Positions 1-8,563 of a stretch of 64,000 nt of DNA are shown piece by piece (position 1 is the first letter of the stretch; each line of letters starts with the position of its first letter). Both the position numbers and the translations under genes were made by a program. This DNA is from JANYGA01 sp031420415. GTDB lineage: Bacteria; Vulcanimicrobiota; Vulcanimicrobiia; Vulcanimicrobiales; Vulcanimicrobiaceae. Location of the stretch: contig JANOMT010000008.1 in assembly GCA_031420415.1 (NCBI GenBank), positions 25,703 through 89,702 of the forward strand, given 5' to 3'. The notes beneath the pieces are model-generated. The model searched no databases. It was given only the letters and a program-made list of their open reading frames with translations, and had not been told where the DNA came from.

Positions 1-31
1 GCGAGCGCCGCGGAGACGCGAGGGTCCGCCA

Positions 32-1162
32 CTACGACGACGCGAGTTCCTGGGCTTGACGCGAGTTTGCGTATTGGACGAGGAGTGTCGTCTTCACACG
101 CCCCGCGGCGTCTTTGGTCTTATCGGTCTCGATGCGTTGCAGCAGCCGATACGAATCGAGCAGCGTACCGGGCAGCGTGTAATCGTGGGGGTACTGTTTC
201 TGCCAATCGGCGACGGCGTTTTCCACCTGCAACGCGTCGCCCTCCATGCGATAGCCCCAGCCCTTATCGAGATATTTATTGATCCGCACGACTTCGTTGC
301 GCACGCCGATCGGTGAGAACTTGAGGTTACCGAAATACTCATCGGCGGGCGCCGTGCGCGTGAGGCGAAGTTCGTGCGCGATCGCACTCACACGGCCGAT
401 GACTTTGAGTTCGGGCGTATGGTCGCGCCGATACTTGATCGCACGTGCGGCCGTGCGATCGCCGTCGGTGAAGCCGGGATCGGTGAGCGCGCTCGCGGCG
501 ATCGCGAACATCTGCCCGTACTCGGGATCGGGTACGCGCACGAGCGGCGTCGCGGGATCGGCTGCGTGTTGCAGCAGCGAGCTGCGGTACGCGCCATCGT
601 GCGTGAGGTTATAGCCTCGGACGTCGGCCGTGATGAGTTGTACGAGGGCATCGCCGTCGCGATGAAAGGCATCGGCGTTTTGTTGCGCGTCGGTCTGCGC
701 TTGTGCGGCGAGAAGCTTGGGATCGTCGCCGATCGCGCTCAAGCGCGCGGCGAGGGCCTTCGCCTCCGCCTGATGTTTCGCGTCGCCGTTCTTCCCGACG
801 AACGATGCCGCTTCCAACACGTACCAGAGCGCGGCATCGTTATTAGTCAGGGGATCGTAGTGGAGTTGCGTCGCGACGTCGACGGCGAGACCCGCGACCT
901 CGCCGTAATTCGGATCGGTCGGTCGGAAGAGCGAATACGCGCGCCCGGCATCGAAGATCGTCGAGAGATAATACATTTCGTTTATGAAGCGCCAATTTTT
1001 TGCGGCGCCGGTATCGTAGGCCTTACGCATCGTTTGGTAGAGCGCTTCGGGATCGGTCTCGATTGCGGCGCGCGCGGGCATGGCGCTCGGCAGCGCGAGC
1101 GTGGCGGAAAAGAGTGCGGCGGCGACGAGACGCGCCGCACGAACGATCGCGACGACGGGCAC
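32..1162 (-). CDS. Secreted protein of unknown function
   Basis: I do not recognise the family. The 376-residue product begins with a clear Sec-type signal peptide: a short basic stretch, a hydrophobic core (LVAAALFSATLALPSA) and an ARA cleavage-like site. The mature part is rich in Ala, Asp and Tyr and looks helical; it could be TPR-like, but I see no catalytic motif. I chose a GTG start (1162) because it lies just after the purP stop and directly precedes the signal peptide; the longer frame would run back into purP. It is the last gene of the purine operon by position, but nothing in the protein suggests a purine role. Confidence 0.7.
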   Translation of the reverse strand: MPVVAIVRAARLVAAALFSATLALPSAMPARAAIETDPEALYQTMRKAYDTGAAKNWRFINEMYYLSTIFDAGRAYSLFRPTDPNYGEVAGLAVDVATQLHYDPLTNNDAALWYVLEAASFVGKNGDAKHQAEAKALAARLSAIGDDPKLLAAQAQTDAQQNADAFHRDGDALVQLITADVRGYNLTHDGAYRSSLLQHAADPATPLVRVPDPEYGQMFAIAASALTDPGFTDGDRTAARAIKYRRDHTPELKVIGRVSAIAHELRLTRTAPADEYFGNLKFSPIGVRNEVVRINKYLDKGWGYRMEGDALQVENAVADWQKQYPHDYTLPGTLLDSYRLLQRIETDKTKDAAGRVKTTLLVQYANSRQAQELASS

Positions 1163-1166
1163 GGCG

Positions 1167-2231
1167 CTACGCAATGCCGGAATCGTCGAGTACCGCGTGG
1201 AGGTTGTTCGAGAGCAACGCGTTCTTGATTTCTCGCGCGATACGACGCCCCGTCGACATCGGCTCGCTGTAGTTGAGATACGAATAGGGCGATCCATCGA
1301 TGAACGGGTTCGTTCCCGCGACGATACGCGCCGAGATCTCCATCACGAAAAACTTCGCTTCGGACGTGATGATCGTCTCGATACAGAACGCCCCGAAAAG
1401 GCCTTTCTCACCGCAGATCTCTTGGCTCACGCGCACCACGTCTTCGCCCATGCGATAGGCTTCCGCGAGCATCGATTCGCGCAAGACGAGTGGCGAGTTG
1501 CCGACGACGACGTAGCTCGGATCGATATCCATGTGCTCTTGCGCGGCTGCGGGTATGCGGCCGAGCGAATCGACGTTGGTCTCGTAACGACGGTCCATGC
1601 TCATGATTTCGAGTTTGCCCGTGAGCGGCGAATAGAAGTAGTGGATGTAGGCGGGAACGCCGATGATGTACTCCTGAAGCATGTATTGCTGCGTCAGGTG
1701 TCCGGCGCGCGCTTCGAAATCTTGCGCGTCGCGGACGAAGAGATAGCCTTTGCCGCCTTGCGCGCCGTACATCTTTACGATGACGGGCCGGTCGATCTCC
1801 GCCGCCGTGATGAATTGCCGCGGCAAGGTGAGGTTCGCGCGCGTGAGCCACTGGCGTTGTTTCTCGCGGCTCGCTTCCCATTCGAGTACGGCCTTGTTCC
1901 CGAAGTACGGGATCTTCATCTTCTTGTGTTCCTCGAGTGAGAGATACGCGACGAACGAGCCGTGCGGCACGATGATCATCTTGCGCTTCTCGAGTTCGGG
2001 CACGAGATCCATGAACTGACCGTAGTGGTCGATGCCGATCACTTCATCGACGAAGGCGTACGACCGATAGAGTCGTTCGGTATCGCGATTGGCGATCGCG
2101 AGCGTGCGGAACCCTTCGTCGTGCGCGCCTTTGAGAATTTGAAGCGCGGAGTGCGAGCCGAGCGTTGCGATCGTATAGAAGTCGCTCGACTTAGCTTGGG
2201 CTCCGGTGCGGAGAAGTTCGGGTGCGATCAT
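1167..2231 (-). CDS. purP: PurP: formate-dependent FAICAR synthetase (archaeal type)
   Basis: The 354-residue protein matches PurP, which formylates AICAR to FAICAR using ATP and free formate, the step done in most bacteria by the transformylase domain of PurH. The N-terminal signature TIATLGSHSALQILKGA is characteristic. An ATP-grasp fold follows, with VIVKMYGAQGGKGYLFV as the nucleotide-binding glycine-rich part, LQEYIIGVPAYIHYFYSPL, and a late EISARIVAGTNPF metal/ATP segment. Length fits archaeal PurP (about 330-370). It is the sixth gene of the pur run and overlaps the preceding PurS-like gene by four bases. PurP is known mainly from archaea, so this suggests ancient transfer or an overlooked bacterial branch. 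Confidence 0.93.
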   Translation of the reverse strand: MIAPELLRTGAQAKSSDFYTIATLGSHSALQILKGAHDEGFRTLAIANRDTERLYRSYAFVDEVIGIDHYGQFMDLVPELEKRKMIIVPHGSFVAYLSLEEHKKMKIPYFGNKAVLEWEASREKQRQWLTRANLTLPRQFITAAEIDRPVIVKMYGAQGGKGYLFVRDAQDFEARAGHLTQQYMLQEYIIGVPAYIHYFYSPLTGKLEIMSMDRRYETNVDSLGRIPAAAQEHMDIDPSYVVVGNSPLVLRESMLAEAYRMGEDVVRVSQEICGEKGLFGAFCIETIITSEAKFFVMEISARIVAGTNPFIDGSPYSYLNYSEPMSTGRRIAREIKNALLSNNLHAVLDDSGIA

Positions 2232-2677
2232 GCGACAGACGCTTTCTGGAACGCGGGATTACAAAGGAGGGTCTCGGTCGCGGCGGCGACCAGTTCGGCA
2301 TTGGCACGCACGCCCGGCGCACCGTAGATTCGCCATGCGGTGAAACGCTCGAAAGCGCGCACGCCCGGAAGTACGCGTCCGCCGATGCGAACGCCACAAG
2401 CGGCGATCGGGCTCGCGAGATCGCCCACCCACACTTCGCCCGCATCGGGCGTCGAGAGGGCCCGGACGCGCATGATGTGCTTGTTCGGATTGAAGAGCGT
2501 CTCGGTCGCGCCGACGCGCGTCACGAGGTCGTTCGCTTCTTCATCTTCCACATCGAAGCGATAGAGATCGGCGCGTTCGAGCATCGCGACGCCGACGCCG
2601 AGGCGTTGGAGTGTGGCGAGGGCCGTGCGCGCCTCGTTATCGGGAATGATCAGCGCGACGTCGATACAGCGTATCAT
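2228..2677 (-). CDS. Tandem PurS-like protein (two PurS units in one chain)
   Basis: This 149-residue protein sits where purS is expected, between purQ and purP. PurS is normally about 80 residues and acts as a dimer bridging PurL and PurQ in the FGAM synthetase complex. Here two similar halves are visible. Each ends with the PurS-type motif: ATETLFNPNKHIMRV near residues 57-71 and ATETLLCNPAFQKAS near 133-147, comparable to the E-LL-NPv-E end of PurS. Each half also has a predicted strand-helix segment before it. I infer a fused PurS pseudo-dimer. The ATG at 2677 overlaps the purQ stop (ATGA); the longer upstream frame is antisense-like and was discarded. Confidence 0.75.
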   Translation of the reverse strand: MIRCIDVALIIPDNEARTALATLQRLGVGVAMLERADLYRFDVEDEEANDLVTRVGATETLFNPNKHIMRVRALSTPDAGEVWVGDLASPIAACGVRIGGRVLPGVRAFERFTAWRIYGAPGVRANAELVAAATETLLCNPAFQKASVA

Positions 2678-3459
2678 CGCAACGCCCTGGCGAGGCCGAC
2701 GAAGAACGCGATCCCGCCCGACGGCGCGAGCATCGCGGCCGTATTCCCGCGTGCGGCGTCGCGCGTTAAATCGGCATGCATGTACGTCCATGCATCGCGT
2801 TCGGGATGCGGCATGATCGCGAGCACGTTGCCGCGATCGTTTACGAGTGCCGCCGCACCGAGTGCGGAGCCGTTGGGAACGGCCGCGTCGTTCACGTTTC
2901 CGTCGCGATCGCAATACACGAAGGCGACGCGCTCGTCGCGCGCTATCGCTTCGAGGACGAACGGTTGTGCCGCGAGGCGGCCCTCGGCATGCGAAGCCCA
3001 AGCGGGAATGACGGTCTCCGGCGCCATCTCGCGCGTAATCGCGCAGCGCTCGGGTGGGATCGCGAGCTTTACGTGCACGTGCGTCGATCGAAAACGACCG
3101 CCTCGCGCATTCCGCGCGAAGCCTGCTTGCGCGCGCGCCTGTCCGTCGAGGGCCGGCGCGAGCCCGCTTTCGAGCAAGATCTGCGCGCCGTTACAGATGC
3201 CGAGCACGAACTTGCCCGCAGCCGCACCTTCGCGCACCGCAATCATCAGACGATCGTGCGCCGCGATCGCGCCCGCGCGTACGCGGTCTTCATATGCAAA
3301 GCCGCCAGGCAAGACGTACGCGTCGAACGCGCGCACCGCATCGAGGTCGGCATTCCAGTGCACGAGTTCGGTTTCGAGCCCCACCGCGCGACACGCACGA
3401 ATCGTCTCGTCTTCGGAGTTCGTCCCGGGAAAAACGAGCACGCCGACACGCGCGCTCAC
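2674..3459 (-). CDS. purQ: Phosphoribosylformylglycinamidine synthase, glutaminase subunit
   Basis: PurQ hydrolyses glutamine and passes ammonia to PurL for FGAR to FGAM conversion. The 261-residue chain starts RVGVLVFPGTNSEDE, the usual PurQ N-terminus. It has the class I amidotransferase nucleophile elbow LGICNGAQ (catalytic Cys near residue 92) and the C-terminal His/Glu pair in MPHPERD. Length is slightly above the usual 225-260. The GTG start at 3459 overlaps the purL stop (GTGA), giving tight coupling to its partner subunit. It is followed by the tandem PurS-like gene, so all three parts of a small-PurL type complex are adjacent. Confidence 0.95.
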   Translation of the reverse strand: MSARVGVLVFPGTNSEDETIRACRAVGLETELVHWNADLDAVRAFDAYVLPGGFAYEDRVRAGAIAAHDRLMIAVREGAAAGKFVLGICNGAQILLESGLAPALDGQARAQAGFARNARGGRFRSTHVHVKLAIPPERCAITREMAPETVIPAWASHAEGRLAAQPFVLEAIARDERVAFVYCDRDGNVNDAAVPNGSALGAAALVNDRGNVLAIMPHPERDAWTYMHADLTRDAARGNTAAMLAPSGGIAFFVGLARALR

Positions 3460-5852
3460 GCCGAGACCTCGCGCACCACGACATCGTCGTAAAAATCGCG
3501 GAGCGGTGCCGACCACACCTCGCGCAGATGCGCGATCTCGATCCGATGACCGAAGGCCGCAAAGGTCGGCTCGGTCGTGACGGTACCGATACGCGGCCGA
3601 TGTATCGGCTCGACATCACACGCATGCGCGAGTGCTTCGAATGCGAGCGAATCGGTCACTTCGACGACGAAGCCGCCGCACTCACCGAAGAGCGCTTCCG
3701 TATTTCCGACCGCGCCGTGCGTGAAGTTCGACGGCGCCGTCGTAAAGCGAACACCGAGCGGCTCGCGAGCGGCAAAGGCCATCTCCGCGACCGTGACCAG
3801 CAACCCGCCATCGGAGACGTCGTGTGCGGCAACGATGTAGCCCGCGTGGTTCGCTGCATCCAAGAGCGCGAGTTCCGCGCGCAACGCCACGTAATCGACG
3901 CGCGCGACGCGCCGGTCCGCGAGCGTGAAAGCATCGGCAAACGCGCTCGCGCCGAGCGCATCGCTGAAACTTCCGAGATAATAGAGCGCGTGCTCGGAGC
4001 CCTTGAGCCCGGGCGTTAGTGAAAAGGCGACGTCGTCGAGCGTGCCCACACACGCGACGATCGGCGAAGCCGGAATCGATCTGCCGTTCGCCGACGTGTT
4101 GTAGAGACTCACATTGCCCGAGACGAACGGAACGGCGAGCTCGCGCGCCGCGTGCGCGAGGCCCGCGATTGCGACGACGAGTTCGCCCATCTGTTCGGGC
4201 ACTTCGGGATTGCCGAAGTTGAGACAGTCGGTCATCGCGGCGGGCTTCGCACCGATCGCCGCAACGTTGCGTATCGATTCGACGACGGCCGCTTCGGCTG
4301 CGAGCCGCGCGTCGATCGCACCGAGCCGAGGATTTCCGCCGAGCCCGAGCGCGCAGCCGAGCGGCGCACCAGGCACGGGCACGATGAGGCCCGCATCCCC
4401 GTAGCCCGCGGGGATCGCCGTCGTCCCGCGCACGACGGAATCGAATCTCTCGTAGATCGGCGCGCGCGAACAGACGTCGCGATGCGCGAGGATACGTTCG
4501 AGCGTCTGCGGCAACGCGTCGAAATACGCGTCGTCGACGCGGGCCGCACGCTGCACAATCCCTGGCGCGGGTGCGTCGTCGGCAACCGAGACGGGCGCCG
4601 TCGCACGATCGTAACGAATCCCATCGGTGAAAAAATCGAGATCGACATCCATCACGGTCGCACCGCGATGGTGCAAGACGTAACGACGTTCCTTCGTAAC
4701 CGTACCGATCACGGCCGCACGCGCGCCGCGCGCGATTTGCGGCAACGAAAACTCTTCGTTGTAGATCGCGAGCAACTCCGGCGTAAACTCCGGCGGCACG
4801 ACCCACGTCAGGCGTTCCTGCGTTTCACCGACCGCGATGACGGCAGGCGGAAGATGCTCCTGCGACGTCGGGCATTTGTCGAGATCGACGATCGCGCCGA
4901 AGCCACCGCTCGCGCAAATCTCCGCCGTACAGCCCATGATGCCGCCCGCGCCGAGATCCTTGAAGCCGACGATGAGACCGCGTTCTTTCAAGACGTCGAA
5001 GACGCGGTAGGACGCGCGCATGATGACGTTTTTGAGGAACGGATCGGGCACTTGGACCGCGCCCTTATTCTGCTCGGCGTCGTCTTGATCGAGCACGAGC
5101 GACGAAAAGGCCGCGCCGCCGAACCCACTGCGATCCGTCGCCTTGCCGACGAGGACGATATCCCATCCCTCGGCATTCGCAGGCGCTCTCGAATGGATCA
5201 CGTCGGGCGCTTCGAGCAAACCGAGCGCGACCACGTTGACCAAACAATTATCGCGAAAGCCTTCGTGAAAAAAGACGTCGCCCGCGATGTTGGGCACGCC
5301 GATCGCATTGCCGTAGGCCGCAATCCCATCGATGACGCCTTGCGCGACGTAACGACAGTGCGGATCGTCCGGCGGCCCGAAGCGAAGAGGATCGGCGATC
5401 GCGATCACACGCGCGCCCATGCAGAGCACGTCGCGCACGATCCCGCCGATACCGGTCGCCGCGCCCTCGAACGGTACGACCTGCGACGGGTGATTGTGCG
5501 ACTCGTGCGCGAAAACGATACCGTACGTTTTGCCTTCGAATTCGCCAAGATGCACGATGCCCGCATCTTCTTGCGGGCCTTGAAGCACGGTCGGGCCGTC
5601 GATCGGCAACCCGCGCAGATGATGGCGGGAGCTTTTATACGAGCAATGCTCGCTCCATTGGGCATCGAAGGCGTGAGCCTCGACGACGGAGGGATCGCGG
5701 CCGAGCGTCGATGCGATCGTGCGGATCTCCGATTGCTTGAGTGCTAAACCTTGATGACGCAACGTTCCCTCGAGCGTCGCATCGTCGACGCCGAGAACGC
5801 GTACGACTTCGACCGACGCTGCGAGCGACGCGCCGGAAGCCGCGTCAGGCAA
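3456..5852 (-). CDS. purL: Phosphoribosylformylglycinamidine synthase, large subunit (small-type PurL)
   Basis: PurL is the ATP-dependent amidotransferase/synthase half of the FGAM synthetase. The protein contains the expected signature FDAQWSEHCSYKSSRHHLRG near the N-terminus, the substrate loop FAHESHNHPSQVVPFEGAATGIGG, and the repeated AIRS-type domains with GGNPRLG and AAHDVSDGGLLV. At about 798 residues it is of the PurS/PurQ-dependent class, somewhat longer than average (720-760). No ATG or GTG lies near the expected start. A TTG at 5852, overlapping the purC stop by 8 bases and preceded by AGG about 8 bases upstream, is my choice; the start is less sure than the identity. Confidence 0.93.
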   Translation of the reverse strand: MPDAASGASLAASVEVVRVLGVDDATLEGTLRHQGLALKQSEIRTIASTLGRDPSVVEAHAFDAQWSEHCSYKSSRHHLRGLPIDGPTVLQGPQEDAGIVHLGEFEGKTYGIVFAHESHNHPSQVVPFEGAATGIGGIVRDVLCMGARVIAIADPLRFGPPDDPHCRYVAQGVIDGIAAYGNAIGVPNIAGDVFFHEGFRDNCLVNVVALGLLEAPDVIHSRAPANAEGWDIVLVGKATDRSGFGGAAFSSLVLDQDDAEQNKGAVQVPDPFLKNVIMRASYRVFDVLKERGLIVGFKDLGAGGIMGCTAEICASGGFGAIVDLDKCPTSQEHLPPAVIAVGETQERLTWVVPPEFTPELLAIYNEEFSLPQIARGARAAVIGTVTKERRYVLHHRGATVMDVDLDFFTDGIRYDRATAPVSVADDAPAPGIVQRAARVDDAYFDALPQTLERILAHRDVCSRAPIYERFDSVVRGTTAIPAGYGDAGLIVPVPGAPLGCALGLGGNPRLGAIDARLAAEAAVVESIRNVAAIGAKPAAMTDCLNFGNPEVPEQMGELVVAIAGLAHAARELAVPFVSGNVSLYNTSANGRSIPASPIVACVGTLDDVAFSLTPGLKGSEHALYYLGSFSDALGASAFADAFTLADRRVARVDYVALRAELALLDAANHAGYIVAAHDVSDGGLLVTVAEMAFAAREPLGVRFTTAPSNFTHGAVGNTEALFGECGGFVVEVTDSLAFEALAHACDVEPIHRPRIGTVTTEPTFAAFGHRIEIAHLREVWSAPLRDFYDDVVVREVSA

Positions 5853-7032
5853 GGCCGACCTGCGGCCCGGGTGCGTTGATCTGCGCGTCCGCGCCAAGCA
5901 CCGCGGATCGAGCATTGGCTTGCACGAGCAACACGCGGCCGAACATGACCGTATCGTCCATCGCGAGCGTCTTCGCTACGACGAGCCCGAGTTCGCTCGC
6001 ATCGAACTCCGTCGCATCGAAGACCGGTGTCGGCGTCGCTGCCGACAGCATCGCCGCGAGGTGCGGGCCCGACGCAACGTAGACGAGTCGCGCGAAGGTC
6101 GCATCGAGCTGTTGCACGGCCTGTAGCACGTACGCGGGTACGAGATGTGTCGAGACGATCCGACGCAGGCTCTGCAAGCCGAAAACATTGGTCTGCGCGA
6201 TCACGGGATCGAGCAACGCGACGCTCTGCGCGCCGTCGGCGACGTAAGCGACCATCCCCGATCGGAGCGCGGGAAACGAGCCGACGAGATCCGCGACCAT
6301 TTCATAGTTCGCGTGGACGCGCTCGAGATCGTCCGGCGTTACGGTTTCGAGGTTGCGATACATCTGCTTGTCGAGCATCAACTCTTCGCGACCCTGGGGC
6401 CACACGCGCCACGAGTCGTTGTCGATGACGTCGGCGATCACGAGACTGCCGCGCCCTTCGCCGCCGGAAAGCCGACCGAATTCGAGCTTGAGATCCACGA
6501 GCAGCGTCTCGCGGCTCCGCCACGCATGCGCGAGAATTTCGAACGTGATGCGCGCGATCTCGCTCATCATGCCGAGCTCTTGCGGTGTCGCGAGCCCGCG
6601 ATGGACGATCTCGTCGATATCGATGATCGGATCGTGATTGGCGTCATCCTTGATGAAGAACTCGACCATCCGCGGCACGAGGATCGCGCCTTTTGCGATG
6701 CCAGGCTTGCGTTTGACGAGCGAGCCCGCTGCGACACCGCGGACGACGACTTCGAGCGGAATCATGTTCGCGCGACGCACGAGCATCTCGTTATCGTCGT
6801 CGTCTTCGCCGCCGGAGAGATAGTGCGTGGGCAAGCCACAAAGATTCAACAATCGAAAAACGCGCGCGGTCGTCTTCGCGGCGATGCGGCCCTTGCCCGG
6901 AATCTCATCGCGCCGTGCGCCATCGCCCGCGGTAATATTGTCGAGAGCCGAAACGACGAGCACGTCGGGTTCGCCCGGCTTCTCGTAGAGCACCTTGGTC
7001 TTGCCGCGTGCGACCTCGAGGCCTTTGTTCAC
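5845..7032 (-). CDS. purC: SAICAR synthetase fused to a degenerate PurE-like domain (PAICS-like)
   Basis: Residues 1-250 are SAICAR synthetase: GKTKVLYE, the EVVVRGVAAGSLVKR substrate motif, and IADVIDNDSWRVWPQG with LDKQMYR, a wording closer to animal PAICS than to short bacterial PurC. The remaining roughly 140 residues have the layout of an AIR carboxylase (PurE). IVSTHLVPAYVL sits where PurE has VSAHR-P or VTSAHKGPD, and YVASGPHLAAMLSAATPTPV where PurE has AGAGG-AHLPGM or PAICS has VAVAGRSNGL. The GSxSD phosphate loop is lost (YVADGAQS). I infer a PAICS-type fusion whose carboxylase half has degenerated. A GTG start overlaps the purB stop (GTGA). Confidence 0.85.
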   Translation of the reverse strand: MNKGLEVARGKTKVLYEKPGEPDVLVVSALDNITAGDGARRDEIPGKGRIAAKTTARVFRLLNLCGLPTHYLSGGEDDDDNEMLVRRANMIPLEVVVRGVAAGSLVKRKPGIAKGAILVPRMVEFFIKDDANHDPIIDIDEIVHRGLATPQELGMMSEIARITFEILAHAWRSRETLLVDLKLEFGRLSGGEGRGSLVIADVIDNDSWRVWPQGREELMLDKQMYRNLETVTPDDLERVHANYEMVADLVGSFPALRSGMVAYVADGAQSVALLDPVIAQTNVFGLQSLRRIVSTHLVPAYVLQAVQQLDATFARLVYVASGPHLAAMLSAATPTPVFDATEFDASELGLVVAKTLAMDDTVMFGRVLLVQANARSAVLGADAQINAPGPQVGLA

Positions 7033-8456
7033 GTCGCACTCCCGGCGAGCGCGCGGGGCTGCGGGAACGGTGCGAGTGCTTTAATGCGTGCGACGAGCGC
7101 GCGCGCGCGTTCGGGTGCGTCGCCGATGTGGTCGGTCGGATCGAGCAAGGATCGGATCTCCGCGGGATCGAGGTGGGCGGTAATGGTGTCTTCGTCGACG
7201 AGCAACTGCGCGAGCGGATTATCGCCGCCCGCCGCGAGGCGCTCGTAGGCCGTCATCGCCGCCGTTCGAATGACTTCGTGAAGGACTTGACGATCGGCGC
7301 CGGCTTTCACCGCTTCCATCATTACGGCTTCGCTCCCGGCGAACGGACCGTACGTCCGCAGGTTCGAGGCGATGCGGCGTTCGTCGACGCGCAACCCTTC
7401 GACGATCTTGCGCGCGAGCGTGAGGATCTCGTCTGCGCAGAGGAACGCCTCGGGGAGAATCGTGCGACGGTTCGCGCTATCGTCGAGCGTGCGCTCGAGA
7501 AGATTGGTCGCCGCGTTCTGCCATGCCGTATCCGCGTATCCTACGAGCAGCCGTGCGAGTGAATCGATGCGCTCCGCCATCACGGGGTTGCGTTTGAACG
7601 GCATTGCGGAGCTGCCGACTTGTTTGGCACCGAAAGGTTCGAACATCTCGCCAAATCCGGGAGATGAGAGCACGCGTACGTCGGCGGCGAATTTCGAGAG
7701 CGACGCACCGAGTCCGGCGAGCGTCGAGAGCACGAGATAATCGAGCTTGCGCGGATAGGTCTGCGTCGCGATATCGCGCGCGGTGAGATCGAAATGCGCG
7801 AGCACTTCGGCTTCCTGATCTTTTGCGCGACGGCCCGTGCCGTGCAATAAGCGCTCGTACGAGGCCGACGTTCCGACCGCTCCGCGCACGCCTTTTGCGG
7901 TGAGCGCTTCGTAGGTCGCGCGCATCTGCGCATCGTCGATCACGAGATCTTGAGCGTACACCGCCAGGCGATATCCCACGGTCGTGGGCTCGGCGAACTG
8001 GAGATGCGTGTAGCCCATGCAGACGCGATCGGCGTGTTCGTCGATCCGTACTGCGAATGCATTCAAAAGCGCGTGCAGACTCTCGCCGAGCGACCCGAGC
8101 GCGAGCCGCATGCGATACGTCTCGACCGTGTCTTCGATGTCCATCGATGTCGCACCGAGATGGATCTTGCCGCCCCCGATCTTGGCCTGCGAAGCGAAGA
8201 CGCGGATCTCGGCCATGAGATCGTGACCGATCTCGCGTTCGATCGCGAGCGCAGCGTCGATATCGATATCGTCCGCATGCGCGCGAATGTCGTCGAGTTC
8301 GGCTTGCGTGACGAGGCCGCTACGCGCTTGCGATTCTGCGAGCGCGACCCAGACGGCACGCCACAACCTCCGACGCTCTCGTTCGGAAAACAGCGCGCGC
8401 AGTTCGGCGCGGCCGTACCTCCACGAAAACGGGGAGGCATACATCGTTTGGTCCAT
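7029..8456 (-). CDS. purB: Adenylosuccinate lyase
   Basis: PurB cleaves SAICAR to AICAR and adenylosuccinate to AMP. The 475-residue protein has the fumarase/aspartase superfamily signature SSAMPFKRNPVMAERI, the first conserved block KIHLGATSMDIEDT (normally TS-D-DT), and the second block GYTHLQFAEPTTVGYRLA with the catalytic-region His. It is the first gene of the pur run, reading ATG at 8456, and is joined to purC by a GTGA overlap. Its product AICAR is the substrate of PurP four genes downstream. I see no obvious promoter in the short space upstream. Confidence 0.95.
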   Translation of the reverse strand: MDQTMYASPFSWRYGRAELRALFSERERRRLWRAVWVALAESQARSGLVTQAELDDIRAHADDIDIDAALAIEREIGHDLMAEIRVFASQAKIGGGKIHLGATSMDIEDTVETYRMRLALGSLGESLHALLNAFAVRIDEHADRVCMGYTHLQFAEPTTVGYRLAVYAQDLVIDDAQMRATYEALTAKGVRGAVGTSASYERLLHGTGRRAKDQEAEVLAHFDLTARDIATQTYPRKLDYLVLSTLAGLGASLSKFAADVRVLSSPGFGEMFEPFGAKQVGSSAMPFKRNPVMAERIDSLARLLVGYADTAWQNAATNLLERTLDDSANRRTILPEAFLCADEILTLARKIVEGLRVDERRIASNLRTYGPFAGSEAVMMEAVKAGADRQVLHEVIRTAAMTAYERLAAGGDNPLAQLLVDEDTITAHLDPAEIRSLLDPTDHIGDAPERARALVARIKALAPFPQPRALAGSAT

Positions 8457-8510
8457 GTCCTAACCGCGTTTTCGCCCCGTTCGTGCGGGCGGCCTTGAAC
8501 GCACGAGTGC

Positions 8511-8551
8511 AAAAAAAAGAGACCGGTGCACGTTGCAGCCGATCTCTTTTT
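8511..8551 (-). terminator. Rho-independent terminator after the lipoprotein gene
   Basis: A 12-bp stem (8515-8526 with 8539-8550, one mismatch) closes a 12-base loop. Read on the minus strand it is followed by eight T residues, the classic layout. It lies just after the lipoprotein stop at 8564 and before purB, so it should separate the two transcripts. A shorter T-run on the other strand could give weak plus-strand activity. Confidence 0.8.
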
Positions 8552-8563
8552 AGGCTGGGGGAT

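Noticed and set aside
4152..5747. A 531-codon plus-strand open frame
   Set aside because: Antisense to purL, with Arg/His/Asp-rich low-information composition and no family motif.
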